Shown: positions 23,437 to 34,500 of the stretch, piece by piece
How positions within the stretch are numbered: the stretch's first letter is position 1
Layout: each line of letters opens with the position of its first letter
Source: Verrucomicrobiales bacterium
Lineage (GTDB): Bacteria > Verrucomicrobiota > Verrucomicrobiia > Verrucomicrobiales > V1-33
Length of the DNA stretch: 64,000 bases
Assembly: GCA_018003315.1 (NCBI GenBank)
Contig: JAGNEJ010000004.1
Span: 56,949 to 120,948 of the forward strand
Reading direction: 5' to 3'
Position numbers and translations under genes: made by a program
The notes under the pieces: generated by a model
What the model was told of the DNA's origin: nothing
What the model saw: the letters and a program-made list of their open reading frames with translations, nothing else
Databases searched by the model: none

Positions 23437-26400
23437 ATGCTCCCCCGCACATTCCCCCACGTCATCGCGGCAGCGATGCTCGTTTCATCCGCATCCGCCC
23501 AGCTAACGATCACCGAATTCCTCGCCAGCAACACCTCCGGACTTCGCGACGAGGTCTATGAAAAGGAAGACTGGATTGAGATCGACAATTCCTCCGGTGC
23601 CACGGTTTCCCTAAGCGGCTGGTATTTGACCGACGAAAAATCCCGCCTGCGCAAGTGGCCGTTCCCCGCATGGACGCTGGCGAGCGGAAAGAGAATCATC
23701 GTGTTTGCCTCCAACCGCGATCTGCGCCCAGCCCAAGCCGTGGCTGGTCAGGACAACCCCGGAAGCGCCGCCCAGCCCCGACTGGCCGCCAATTTCAAAA
23801 TCTCGGCCAGTCCTGGCGGGTACCTGGCCCTGACAAAGGAGGCCGGAGGCGGCGTGGTGACGGTGGTGTCGAAGTTCGAGAGCTACCCCCGGCAGATGCC
23901 GGACATCACCTACGGTCCCTCGGTCACGGTCACGCCGCTGATCGCGTCCACCGCGTCCGCGCGGGCCTTGGTGCCAACCACTGGCAACGGCGGGGATGCA
24001 CTGGGCGCGGCCTGGCGCGGAGGCAGCGAGCCGTTTGATGACTCCGCCTGGGCGGCAGGCACCCAGGGCGTTGGAATGAGCAATCCAGCGAACATGGTTG
24101 CCGCGGCGAATTTGAAATTGCGGCTCACCGCGGATTCCGCCGCCACCCTCGTTACAGACACTTCCGGCGCGGCACACCACGGGGTGAATGTCGGCAACTC
24201 CACCGTGTTCATGCCCTCCGCGACGGACACCCAGGCTGCCCCGCTGATGCGGCGCGGGGCGCTGCAGTTCGATCAAGCCACCGGCTCGCAGGTGACCCTC
24301 GCCACGAACGGCCACACGGATTTCGACTCGGCCACCGGCACCATCATGTTCTGGATGAAATCCGGACAGGTGAGTGGCGGAGGCAACGAAGGGGCCATGC
24401 TGTGGGACCGCCGCAACTCCGCCGGAAATGTCATTGTGCTGATGAATACCACTTTCAGCCCTGCCAATGCCGGACGCCTTTTCAGCCAGCGCGCAGGGGC
24501 TGGATCCTTTTATTCCACGGTCCGGGTGGACGACAACCAGTGGCATCATGTGGCCTACGTCTACAACCAGGCTGCAGGAGGCACGGATGTCTTTTATGTG
24601 GACGGGGTGGCACGGGGATCCTCAACGCACGCCAACGCCTGGTCGTGGCCCGCGGCGGGGCAGCAGGTGGAGCTGGGACGCTCCCACGACAGCTATTGGC
24701 ACAAATACAACGGACTCATGGACGAGTTGCGTTTTTACAACACAGCGCTGAGTGCCGTGCAGATTGCCCAAGTCGCCCTCGGAGCGGATGACCGGGTGGA
24801 AGCCGCAGATGTCGGGCTGGACCTTGCCGCCACCCTGCCCGGAAATGCCGGCGCCTTTGTCCGCATTCCCTTCACCGTCACCGATCCCGCATCCTATCAA
24901 ATCATGCAGCTGAAGCTGCGCGGCAACGACGGCGCCATCGCCTGGCTCAACGGAACGCAAATCGCTTCCTTCAATGCGCCCGCAACCCCGGCATGGAACA
25001 GCCTGGCCACCACCACTTCCCTGCCGGGTCAGTCCCGCATGGTGGAATTTGGAGCTTCGAGCCTCGTTGCAGGCACCAACATTCTGGCCATCCAGGCGAT
25101 GAACAATGCGACAACGGATCCGAACTGCCTCGCCCTGGCGACGCTGGATGGCGTGGCGGTCGATCTCGTCGGCGGCTATCTGCTAGCGGCCACGCCCGGC
25201 GCAGCCAATTCTGCCGCCCGGTCGAATGTCGGCCCGTTTGTCAGCAGCGTGCTTTACAATGGCTCCCTGAGCCTGCCGCCGCGTCCCGTCGGCGGTGCAG
25301 GCAGTGCGCCCATCACCATCGCTGCGAAGGTCACCCCCAGCCTGCGTCCGCTGGCGACCACCAATCCCGTTCAGCTCGCATGGCGGATCATGTACCAGGC
25401 GGAAACCCTGGTGCCGATGACGCTCCAGAGCGGCAGCTACACCGCATCCATCCCCACCATCGCTCTGGCCCCCGGACAAATGCTGCGCTGGCGCATCATC
25501 GCCGCGGACAACACCGGCATCACTGGCACAGCCCCGGCCTTTCTCAGCCCCGCCAATTCCGACGAGTATTTCGGCACCGTTGCGCAGGACAACATTTCCA
25601 CCCAACTTCCCGTCTATCATGTCTTCGTTCCAGGCAGCTACGCCTTCAACAACAGCCATGTCATCGACCAGAACAACGTCGGCGGACGCGCTTCCTTCTT
25701 TTATGACGGCGAACTCTACGACAACGTCTTCATCCGCATCAAGGGTGACACCACCCGCACCCTCCGGAAACGGTCCCACCGGGTGGACTTTAATTCCGAA
25801 CACCAGTTGCGCTGGGCGGCCGGACGCAGTCCGCTGCGCGAGCTGGCGCTGAATGCGGAATACGTGGACCCCAGCTACTCCCGCCAGATGCTCAGCATGT
25901 GGCTGCACCGGGCCACCGGCACCGGCGCACCGGAACACTATCCAGTGCGCTGCCAGATCAACGGCGTCTTCTGGCAGCTTGCCTTCCACACCGAAACGCA
26001 GGATTCCGAGCTGCTTCAGAACATAGGCCTGGACCCTAACGGAGCCCTCTACGCCAGCGTCGGCCAAATGGCCGGAGCCGGCGGGGAAAAGCAGACCCGC
26101 GTCAACGAAGACACCGCGGACATGGCGAATTTCGTCACCGCCATCACCAATGCCAATTTGACCACGCGCAAAAACAACGTGTTCGACCATATCGACATTC
26201 CGGCCACCGTGAACTGTCTCGCTGTCGCCCGCATCACCCAGGAGGGGGACGACGTCTGGGCCAACATGGACATCTACCGTGACAGCGACGGCACGGGGGA
26301 ATGGCGCATCATCCCGTTCGACACCAACCTTTCCTTCGGCCAGCTCTTTTACGCCGACTACCCTGCGGGAAATTCCGTGGTGCACGCCGCCAATGACCGC

Positions 26401-28143
26401 AGCAAAAGCCACCCGCTGTATGGCAATGCACAGTGCTGGACGCTGGATTATGCCGGTTACCGCTACAACCGCTTCTACGACGCCATCATCTCCGTGCCGG
26501 AAACCCGCGCCATGCTCCTGCGGCGCATGCGTTCCATCATGGATCAGTATCTGCAAGCACCCGGCACCGCCAATCCCCTGCTGGAATCCCTGATCGACGC
26601 CCATGTGGCTAAAATCTCGCCGGAAGTCAGTCTCGACCGAGCCACCTGGGGCTGGCCGACCAACGGCGGAGTCTATGGGTTCGGCAACCAGCCGTTCAAC
26701 GATGGCACCGCCAATTCCGCCATCCACCAGTTGAAAAATCTCTTTCTGGCGCCGCGCCGCACCCATCTTTTCACCACTCACACCTCCACCAGCAACGTGG
26801 GAATCGCCAATGCCAACAGCGCCGGCATTCCCGCTTCACCGCAGCCTGCTGGTTTCCCCATCGCCATCGCCGGTTACGATCATTTTCCAGCCGGCTCCAC
26901 CACGCAGGATGAGGAATACATTCAACTGACCAATCCCAATGCCTTCGACGCGGACATTTCCGGCTGGTCGCTGGCGGGAGGCGTGGCATTCACGTTCAAA
27001 TCCGGCACGGTGATCAATGCCGGCGGCTCACTCTACATCTCGCCCAAACAAACCGCCTTTCGCGCCCGAACCACCAGTCCGAAGGGCGGGGAAGGCCGCT
27101 TCGTTGTCGGTCCCTATGCGGGGAAAATTTCCTCCCGCGGGGAAACCCTCGAATTGCGCGATGCCACCGGTGCCCTGGTCACCAGTGTCGCCACACCGGT
27201 CGCGCCCACGCCGGCCCAGCAGGCATTGCGCATTACCGAACTCAACTACCACCCGGCTGACCCCACTTCGGCGGAAAAGGCTGCCATCAGCAGCGTTCAG
27301 GCGGACGATTTCGAATACATCGAACTGCTGAACACCGGCACCGCCACCCTGAACCTTGGCGGTGCCCGCTTCACCAAGGGGGTGGATTTCACCTTCCCTG
27401 CGGGGACCATGCTGGCCGCCGGGACGCGGATCCTCGTCGTGGCCAACATTCCCTCGTTCCAGATCCGTTACGGCACCACTGCAGTCATTGCAGGTTCCTA
27501 TCTGGGCAGTCTCAACAACAGCGGCGAAAACCTGGAAATCGTCGATCCCTCCGGCGAGGTCATCCTGGATTTCACTTACAGCGACCTGTGGTATCCACCC
27601 ACGGATGGTTCCGGACGCACCCTGGTCGTCCGCGATGCCGTTCCCGCTGACACTGGCTATGACCAGCCCACGCATTGGGCCATCAGCGGCTCTGAGACCG
27701 GCACTCCTGGCACGGCCGATGCCGATTTCGCCAGCCACTACGTCGGCTGGCTTTGGGAATATTTTGTCGAAGCGGAATTTGCCGATCCAGAACTGGTCGG
27801 CTACGAGGCAAATCCGGACCGCGACAGCCTGACAAATCTGGGCGAGTATGCCTTCGGCACGAATCCCCGTGTTCCCCAGGGCGATGTTGTCCTCACAACG
27901 GGCACGGTCACCATCGGACCAGACACATTTGCCACCGTCACCTTCCCGCGCAGGCACAAGGCGCTTGATTTGATGTTTGATGTCCAGTTCTCCGATGACA
28001 TGAGCAGCTGGATCTCTGCTGCAGAACAGATCGGCCCCGCCACCGACCTTGGCAACGGCATGGAAACCGTCACCTTCCGCGACTTCCAGCCAGCAGGGGG
28101 GAACCGCCGCTTTGTCAGGGTACTGGCCAGTCCGGGATTGTGA
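23437..28143 (+). CDS. Large secreted LTD/LamG/CotH multidomain protein
   Basis: A 1568-residue secreted protein. A signal peptide (1-21, ASA-Q) leads into a lamin-tail domain (about 22-135: ITEFLASNTSGL, DWIEIDNSSG), a LamG/concanavalin-like domain (about 222-449: QFDQATGSQVTL, QWHHVAYVYN, GLMDELRFYN), a connecting region, a CotH kinase-like domain (about 725-1080: FYDGELYDNVFIRIKGDT, ARITQEGDDVWANMDIYRD, WRIIPFDTNLSFG) and two more lamin-tail domains (about 1147-1245 and 1266-1395: DDFEYIELLNTG). The C-terminal 100 residues are a typical verrucomicrobial tail without an obvious sorting signal. CotH proteins are atypical kinases of the spore coat and cell surface; here the substrate is unknown. 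An alternative ATG lies at 23404. Octamers CCTGACAA occur at 23829 and 27828. Confidence 0.88.
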   Translation: MLPRTFPHVIAAAMLVSSASAQLTITEFLASNTSGLRDEVYEKEDWIEIDNSSGATVSLSGWYLTDEKSRLRKWPFPAWTLASGKRIIVFASNRDLRPAQAVAGQDNPGSAAQPRLAANFKISASPGGYLALTKEAGGGVVTVVSKFESYPRQMPDITYGPSVTVTPLIASTASARALVPTTGNGGDALGAAWRGGSEPFDDSAWAAGTQGVGMSNPANMVAAANLKLRLTADSAATLVTDTSGAAHHGVNVGNSTVFMPSATDTQAAPLMRRGALQFDQATGSQVTLATNGHTDFDSATGTIMFWMKSGQVSGGGNEGAMLWDRRNSAGNVIVLMNTTFSPANAGRLFSQRAGAGSFYSTVRVDDNQWHHVAYVYNQAAGGTDVFYVDGVARGSSTHANAWSWPAAGQQVELGRSHDSYWHKYNGLMDELRFYNTALSAVQIAQVALGADDRVEAADVGLDLAATLPGNAGAFVRIPFTVTDPASYQIMQLKLRGNDGAIAWLNGTQIASFNAPATPAWNSLATTTSLPGQSRMVEFGASSLVAGTNILAIQAMNNATTDPNCLALATLDGVAVDLVGGYLLAATPGAANSAARSNVGPFVSSVLYNGSLSLPPRPVGGAGSAPITIAAKVTPSLRPLATTNPVQLAWRIMYQAETLVPMTLQSGSYTASIPTIALAPGQMLRWRIIAADNTGITGTAPAFLSPANSDEYFGTVAQDNISTQLPVYHVFVPGSYAFNNSHVIDQNNVGGRASFFYDGELYDNVFIRIKGDTTRTLRKRSHRVDFNSEHQLRWAAGRSPLRELALNAEYVDPSYSRQMLSMWLHRATGTGAPEHYPVRCQINGVFWQLAFHTETQDSELLQNIGLDPNGALYASVGQMAGAGGEKQTRVNEDTADMANFVTAITNANLTTRKNNVFDHIDIPATVNCLAVARITQEGDDVWANMDIYRDSDGTGEWRIIPFDTNLSFGQLFYADYPAGNSVVHAANDRSKSHPLYGNAQCWTLDYAGYRYNRFYDAIISVPETRAMLLRRMRSIMDQYLQAPGTANPLLESLIDAHVAKISPEVSLDRATWGWPTNGGVYGFGNQPFNDGTANSAIHQLKNLFLAPRRTHLFTTHTSTSNVGIANANSAGIPASPQPAGFPIAIAGYDHFPAGSTTQDEEYIQLTNPNAFDADISGWSLAGGVAFTFKSGTVINAGGSLYISPKQTAFRARTTSPKGGEGRFVVGPYAGKISSRGETLELRDATGALVTSVATPVAPTPAQQALRITELNYHPADPTSAEKAAISSVQADDFEYIELLNTGTATLNLGGARFTKGVDFTFPAGTMLAAGTRILVVANIPSFQIRYGTTAVIAGSYLGSLNNSGENLEIVDPSGEVILDFTYSDLWYPPTDGSGRTLVVRDAVPADTGYDQPTHWAISGSETGTPGTADADFASHYVGWLWEYFVEAEFADPELVGYEANPDRDSLTNLGEYAFGTNPRVPQGDVVLTTGTVTIGPDTFATVTFPRRHKALDLMFDVQFSDDMSSWISAAEQIGPATDLGNGMETVTFRDFQPAGGNRRFVRVLASPGL

Positions 28144-28224
28144 GTGAGATTGTTCCGAACCCCCGATTCCCAGCGAAACGCAGCCCGTCTGCAGACCGCC
28201 GTCTTTCGGCGCGCGCAGGCAGTC

Positions 28225-31200
28225 TCAACGCACGCCTTTGGACGCGAAGCGGTAACTTCCTGAGGCTGCCTCCAGGGCCGGGCGTCCGTCGCTGAGCCGC
28301 ACCCGTTTCACCTCCGGCACGGCTTCAAGCGGACGGCCTCCTTCGGTGATTGTTTCCGCCATGCCGGGCGGCAGCACCACGGTTGCCGTCGCATTGGCTG
28401 GAATGGTCACATCCAGTTCGAACTGCCCGTCCTGCAGCCGCCAGGCACTGGCAATGCGTCCACGAATCGAGTCGTATTCAACCCGCGCCCAGGTCACGCC
28501 GCCGCCGGGGCGCGGCTCCACGGTGAAGTGCTTCCAACCGGGCTGGGCATCGTCGGGATTGAGGCCCCCAACGTGCCGCCACAGCCATTCGCCCACCGCG
28601 CCAAACGCCCAATGGTTGAATGAATTCATTCCCGCATCCTGGAAGCCGCGCCCCTTCACAGACCCATCCCAGCGCTCCCAGATCGTGGTGGCGCCATTGT
28701 CGATCATGTAGCGCCACGAGGGAAAGGTGCGGTCTGTCAGCAGTTTCCACGCGAGGTCGGCATGGCCCCGGCGCGGCAGTTCCAGCATCGCCCGATGTGT
28801 CGTTTGGATGCCGGTGGACAGGTGGTCCTGGTAACGGTGGATGCCCTCCACCAAGTGCTGCGCGGCCTTGGGCAGAAGCGGTGCCGGCAGCAAGTCGAAA
28901 TGCAGCGCCAGCGCATATCCGCCCTGGGTGTCGCCGGTGATCCTGCCATCGGGCTGAACGAAGTGCTTGTTGAATGCGGTGCAGATGCCCGCGAACAGTT
29001 CGCGGTATTTTTTCGTGTCATCCGCGCGGCCAAGCAGCGCTGCCATGCGCGAAAGAAGATCCGTCGAGTGCGCCCAGAATGCCGTGGCGAAGACTTCCTT
29101 GGGCACGCTGCCGCCTTTTGCAGGCCAGCCAGCCTGGCGAATCCAGTCGCCATTCAACCAGTCGTTGTAGTCATTGTGGCGCTGGGCAGTCCAGATCAAT
29201 TCGGGGTTGTGCCCGTGAACGTAATCCACCCAGCGGCGCGCCGCGTCGAAGTGGTCACGCAGCATCCGCAGGTCCGCATAATTCTGCCAGGCCCGCCACG
29301 GAACCATCACCCCGGCATCCGCCCAGGCTGGCGCTCCGCTGAACTGCTTGTCAGGATTTCCGGGATGGGGTGCAAAATCCGGGAACCGCCCATTGCCCGC
29401 CTGACCATCGCGAATGTCGCGGGTGAATTTCGTTAGGAACGCGGCGAGATCCATGTTGAAGATGCCCGTCTGGGCAAACGCCTGGATGTCGCCCATCCAG
29501 CCGAATCGCTCATCGCGCTGCGGACAGTCGTTGGGTGAACTCATCAAGTTGCCGCGCTGGGTCCAAAGGATGTTCCGGGCAAGCTGGTTCAGAGCAGGTT
29601 CGGAACATTCAAACTTCCCAACCTCCGGCGCAGCGGAATGGAAAACCCGCCCCGTCAGGGAACGGACCTCCGGTGCGGCATCCAGCCCCGTCAATTCAAC
29701 GAACCGGAAGCCATGATAGGTGAAGCGCGGTTCAAAAACAAAGACGCCATCCGCGCCCGGAATGAAACAGTCCACCTGCGGAGCGCCGCGCAGGTTGGCG
29801 GTGTAGAGCGTGCCATCGTCGTTGAGCACCTCCGCGTGGCGCAGCGTCACCGTCCGTCCCGCTTTGCCACGGGCCTGCAGACGGCACCAGCCGACCATGT
29901 TCTGGCCGAGATCGAAGACAAACACACCCGGCTTCGGTTCAGTTAGGGAAACCGGAGCGAGTTCGCGGGCAACCCGGATGGGTTCGTTGCACTGCCAGAC
30001 CAGCTTTGGTCCGTCGGCTGCGGCCAAAGTCTGCACCGGATGCCAGGCACGATCATCAAATGCCGCCGAGTCCCAGCCGGCGATTTCCCGGCGCGCATCG
30101 AAAATTTCGCCATCATAAATGCCCGCTGCACGGATCGGGCCGTCTGTGGTGCTGCGCCAGGAGGCGTCGCTGCAGATCGACACCGTCTTTCCGTTGACCA
30201 GTTCAATTTCCAACTGGAGCAGAAAACGCGGCGCATTGCCGTAGGGAAACCGCCCCACGGCCATCAACCGGCCCGCAAACCAGCCTTCGCCGAGCAGCGC
30301 CCCGACTGCGTTGGGACCGGCCTGCACCAAGGCGGTCACGTCGTGCGTCTGGTATTGCACCCGCTTCCGATAGTCGGTCCATTCGGGTGCCAGCAGCGCA
30401 TTGCCGACGCGTCGTCCGTTGAGGTGCAGTTCATACAAGCCCAGCGCGCTCACGAAGACTGTGGCGCGACGCACCGGCGCTTCCAGTTGGAAGGATTTCC
30501 GCACCTGCGTTGCGGGCAGCGCAGCGGGACCGCTGTCGGGAGGAACGGTCCGGGTGCAGCCATCCACCAGGTGGCGGTTCGACCAGGCCCCGGATTCCAT
30601 GGAGTCGGACGTGGTGATTCTGCTCCCCGCAGCGATGCTTTTTTCCCCGTCCAGCAATTCCATTTCTGCCAGCGCAAAGCCGAAGTTCCCCGGATCACGC
30701 TCGCGCAGGCGGGTGACGGTCAGCCGGACGAAACGAAACGCGGCCGCAGCGAAACGCATCTGCATGGCATCCGTGCCGGGATTGGCCGCATCCGCCGCCG
30801 TTCGGTCCACCAGCAGGCAGGCGTCGGAGAAATCGGCCTGGGCCGCGCCCTCCAGCCGGAACCGCAGGGGAAACAGAAAACCTGGCGTGTCGGGCTGCCA
30901 GTCGAAGGGCCGCGCCGGCCAGAGCTTCAGCATGTCGAACTGCCGCGTCGCCCCCAGATCGCAAACGACCCATTTCTGGGTCTCGGCGCGGGAGGCGAAG
31001 GCGGAATGGTATCCGTTGTTCGGTACGGTGGAGCGGTTCTCTGCCATGCTGCGCGCATCCGCGATCCACCGAGCCTGCCAGTCGGTCGGTTCCAGCAGAC
31101 CCATCGTCCACGTCGCCGGGGCGCTCCAGGCGGAGACTCGGCCGTCCTGATCCCAGACTTGCACTTTCCAATGCACCTCCATCCGCGAAGCCAGCGGTTT

Positions 31201-31548
31201 GCCAGCGTATTCATGGTGCAACGATTCATTCGCATTCATCCGGCCGGAATCCCACAAATCTCCCCGCCCGCTGGCCAGCGCTTCCCTGCTGGCAGCGACC
31301 AGGATGCGGCAGGCTGACTGCCGCTGTGCGCGCTGCTCTGCAGCGAGGGTCCAGCTCAGCCGGGGCACGGTCACATCCATCCCAACGGGATTCGTCCGAT
31401 ACTCGCAGCGAAGATCCTGCGCCTTCAGATTCGCGGACGCCTCACCGGCGGCAGGCTCCACGATTGTCAGGGCGAAGGCCAGGCATCCGGGAAATGCCGC
31501 GGCAAAACGGCTCGGGAATGTGGCGGGTTTTCGTGATGACGGATGCAT
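28225..31548 (-). CDS. Alpha-L-rhamnosidase, GH78, secreted
   Basis: A 1107-residue enzyme predicted to remove terminal alpha-L-rhamnose from glycans. After a signal region (about 1-38) comes an Ig-like N-terminal domain (LRCEYRTNPVGMDVTVPRLSW, the usual GH78 opening), an inserted discoidin-like segment (about 150-310, with FRLEGAAQADFSDACLLVDR), the rhamnosidase N-domain (about 350-540: FVSALGLYELHLNGRRVG, VGALLGEGWFAGRL), and the (alpha/alpha)6 catalytic domain with the family signature SPNDCPQRDERFGWMGD (about residue 670), where acidic residues act in catalysis. A beta-sandwich C-domain closes the protein. Length and order fit GH78. It lies just after the PVC haem gene on the same strand (34 nt), so they may be co-expressed. 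Three CCTGACAA-type sites fall in this gene and the next. Confidence 0.93.
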   Translation of the reverse strand: MHPSSRKPATFPSRFAAAFPGCLAFALTIVEPAAGEASANLKAQDLRCEYRTNPVGMDVTVPRLSWTLAAEQRAQRQSACRILVAASREALASGRGDLWDSGRMNANESLHHEYAGKPLASRMEVHWKVQVWDQDGRVSAWSAPATWTMGLLEPTDWQARWIADARSMAENRSTVPNNGYHSAFASRAETQKWVVCDLGATRQFDMLKLWPARPFDWQPDTPGFLFPLRFRLEGAAQADFSDACLLVDRTAADAANPGTDAMQMRFAAAAFRFVRLTVTRLRERDPGNFGFALAEMELLDGEKSIAAGSRITTSDSMESGAWSNRHLVDGCTRTVPPDSGPAALPATQVRKSFQLEAPVRRATVFVSALGLYELHLNGRRVGNALLAPEWTDYRKRVQYQTHDVTALVQAGPNAVGALLGEGWFAGRLMAVGRFPYGNAPRFLLQLEIELVNGKTVSICSDASWRSTTDGPIRAAGIYDGEIFDARREIAGWDSAAFDDRAWHPVQTLAAADGPKLVWQCNEPIRVARELAPVSLTEPKPGVFVFDLGQNMVGWCRLQARGKAGRTVTLRHAEVLNDDGTLYTANLRGAPQVDCFIPGADGVFVFEPRFTYHGFRFVELTGLDAAPEVRSLTGRVFHSAAPEVGKFECSEPALNQLARNILWTQRGNLMSSPNDCPQRDERFGWMGDIQAFAQTGIFNMDLAAFLTKFTRDIRDGQAGNGRFPDFAPHPGNPDKQFSGAPAWADAGVMVPWRAWQNYADLRMLRDHFDAARRWVDYVHGHNPELIWTAQRHNDYNDWLNGDWIRQAGWPAKGGSVPKEVFATAFWAHSTDLLSRMAALLGRADDTKKYRELFAGICTAFNKHFVQPDGRITGDTQGGYALALHFDLLPAPLLPKAAQHLVEGIHRYQDHLSTGIQTTHRAMLELPRRGHADLAWKLLTDRTFPSWRYMIDNGATTIWERWDGSVKGRGFQDAGMNSFNHWAFGAVGEWLWRHVGGLNPDDAQPGWKHFTVEPRPGGGVTWARVEYDSIRGRIASAWRLQDGQFELDVTIPANATATVVLPPGMAETITEGGRPLEAVPEVKRVRLSDGRPALEAASGSYRFASKGVR

Positions 31549-31582
31549 GGCATCTTGATTGCGTTAGGGAATTCGGCCCGGG

Positions 31583-34500
31583 TCAGGGCGGACTTGCCGC
31601 TCCGTTTCCAGGTGGTTGCTCCGGATTTTCAGAAAGCAGATAGGTCATCAGATCCCTCAGTTCTTCGACTGTCAGGATCTTGTCCAGCCCCGGCGGCATC
31701 AGGGAAACTGGAAGCGGCTCCGCTTGCAAAATTTCCGACTTTTGGAGTTTCGCCACCACTCCTCCCGGCTGCGCGATGTGCAGTTCCCCGGAGGCATCCT
31801 GCACCCGGGTTCCCGTCACGGTGGTTCCGTCCTTCAGATGGACGGTGTAGGCTGCGGCATCCGGATTGATGGCGGCGCTCGGTTTGACAATGTCTGCCAG
31901 CACGCTGGCGTAGTCGCGGTGGACCAAATTGTCGAGATCCGGACCAACCGGAACGCCCTGCCCCCGCAGCCGATGGCACGTGGCACACACTGCTTTTCCG
32001 GCGAAGAGACTGCGTCCGGCATTCCAGTTTCCACCGGCGATTTCCGGCGGAGCGGCGGATGGTTCCAGCGGCGGCGGCGGCACGGCGAAGGGCAGCAGGA
32101 ATCGACGCACCAAAAGTGCCCGCGGACGGGGATCGCGAGCGGTGTAGAACGAAACATCCAGACGTTGCACCGGCGTTGCGAGCGTCAATGAAAAGGGAAT
32201 CCATTTGCCCTCGCGGCCAGGGGAAACGGTGATCCTCGCCTCACCGTTGCCCGCCTGATCCACCGCGGCACCTGCAGCGTAAAGTGTCAGTGCTGCATCG
32301 CTGGCAACACAAACGGTCACCTGTTCAGGCTCTGGCACATGGTCGAGTGTTGATCCCGGCTGGGTTTGTGGGATCAGCATTTTCCACAGGTCCAATTGTC
32401 CGCGCAGGGTCAGGGTGCCGGGGGATTCCAGTTGTTTCCAGACGGCGTCATGCACCGCACTGCCGCGGGTCAATTCGCGGGCAGCGGTGAAATCCGGATG
32501 CGGCAGCCAAAACGGCGAAACCTCACTCGTCGTGCTTCCCCGCCATGCCGCTTCGACTCCGGTGAGGCCGTGACTCACATCGACCTTGAGTGCCGGATCC
32601 GTCGAGGCCATGGCATAATTTACCGCGGCAATTCGCGGAGACGTTTCAAGGACCAGGTTGCGCCGGTCCGCGCTGAGTGCGGATCGTTTGAAAATGACCG
32701 GTTCCGGTTTCATGCGCTGCTGCAGCGCCACCACCGCGTAGCCTGGACGCATCGTTTCGAACCGGTCACCTGCCTGCACATACCGTCCCGCTCGAATGGA
32801 AAAGCCGACACTGTTGTCAGGCCACTGCGCAGCGCTCAAAGGGCGGTTGAACACCACGACCGATTCCGTGGCACTGCGCGCCCAGGCCAGCACCGGCACC
32901 GCCGCGTTCGGATCCTTGCAGCTGATTTTGAAGAGCCGACCGTGGCCGCTGGGACCGCTGCCCCAGTCTGGATCACCAGAGTGGCAGCAGATCACCAGAT
33001 CTCCGCCGGGAGAAATGGCACAATCCACCACCAGCAGACCCAGGCAGGCGATCACTTCATTCATGGCCACGTAACCGGACGCGGTTTTTGCCAGCTTGGT
33101 GCGCCACAACTTTCCGCGTGATTCGCCGGTCACCAGGGCATCGTGCGCCCAAAATTCCGGACCAAATCGCGCCCCGTCCTTTGCCGGACCATTGAAGCGG
33201 AATCCGCAGGCGCTTTGATGCTGCGGTGTGAAGTCCCAGACGCTCGGCTCGTCGATGACTTCCGGCAGCAGCTTCGGATGCCGCGGCGGGAAGCCGTAGT
33301 GGCGGCCTTTTTCCAGGTGCAGCAGTTCATCGAAGGGATTGCCATTGGGCAGCCAGGTAGCCCCTTCCTGATCCGTTGCAAACAGTTCTCCGTGCCGGTC
33401 CCACTGCAGCGACATGACGTAGCGCAGGCCGCTTGCGATCTGCTCAACATGGCCGTTGCGGTCGATCCGCAGCAGGCACCCTCGCCGTTTGTCAGGCGAA
33501 TACAGGCCTCTGCCGGTTTTGCGCAGGTCGGTGGCAAAGGCATCGCCCTGCGCCTGCTGCCAGTAGCCATTTCCCGGGTTGGCGCTTCCCATGGTTACAT
33601 ACCAGTCGCCATCCGGGCCTGCTGCCAGCGCCATGGCGCTGTCCACCCGCCGGTGCATCAACAGCGGGTTCTCCCGCAGTTTGGGATCGTCCCAGCCACT
33701 GGCCACCGTCTCCCTGCGGTCCGGAATCCCGTCCCCGTTGGTATCGCGAAACCGCACGATTGAATCGGTTAAGACTACATGGGGCATTCCGTCCTTCACC
33801 ACCATTCCCAGCGGGTAATCATCGCTGGTTTTGTCCTGGAAGGTGACCAGGTCTTCCTCCAGCCCGTCCCCGTCCAGATCGCGCAGCAGGTGGAGGCGCC
33901 CGTCATACCCGCCGGCGAAGAGTCGTCCGTCGGGGGCATACTCGATGTTGTTCAGATTGGTCGTGCGCACCGGAAGCTCGCGCACCTCAAAGCCCGGAAC
34001 CAGCATCTGCACGGGCGCAGGGGCTTTGCCTGGTGCCAGCGCCTCCCCGTGCCGGGGATTTGTCAGGAAATCCACCTGCGCCTTGCCCAGATGGGCCTCC
34101 ATCTGCACGATTTCGGCTTCGTCGAGCTTCCGCGAAAAGATCAGCACTTCAGCGATTTTTCCTTTGAGGAAGTGCCGCATTTCGGGCTCCACAAAGCGCG
34201 CCCCCACTGCCATGCGATCCATCGCCAGCACCACGCTGCCGCGATTCCGCTGGCCGCGGACCTTGCCGTCCACCCGGACCGTGGTGCGGTTCGCATCCAG
34301 GACAATGGCAAACAGATGGCCGGCCGCAGCCTCCAAGGTCGCGTCCAGCAGATTCGTTTCCCCAGGCTGGCCAGCCCCTTCGACATTGAGATGGTCGATG
34401 CATCCCGCTTTGGCCGCCGGCCTTCCGAAATCCACGCAGAGGCCGCTGGTGAAATCATTTTCCCCACGCCGTGCCAGACTCAGCAGTGCGGGGAAATCAC

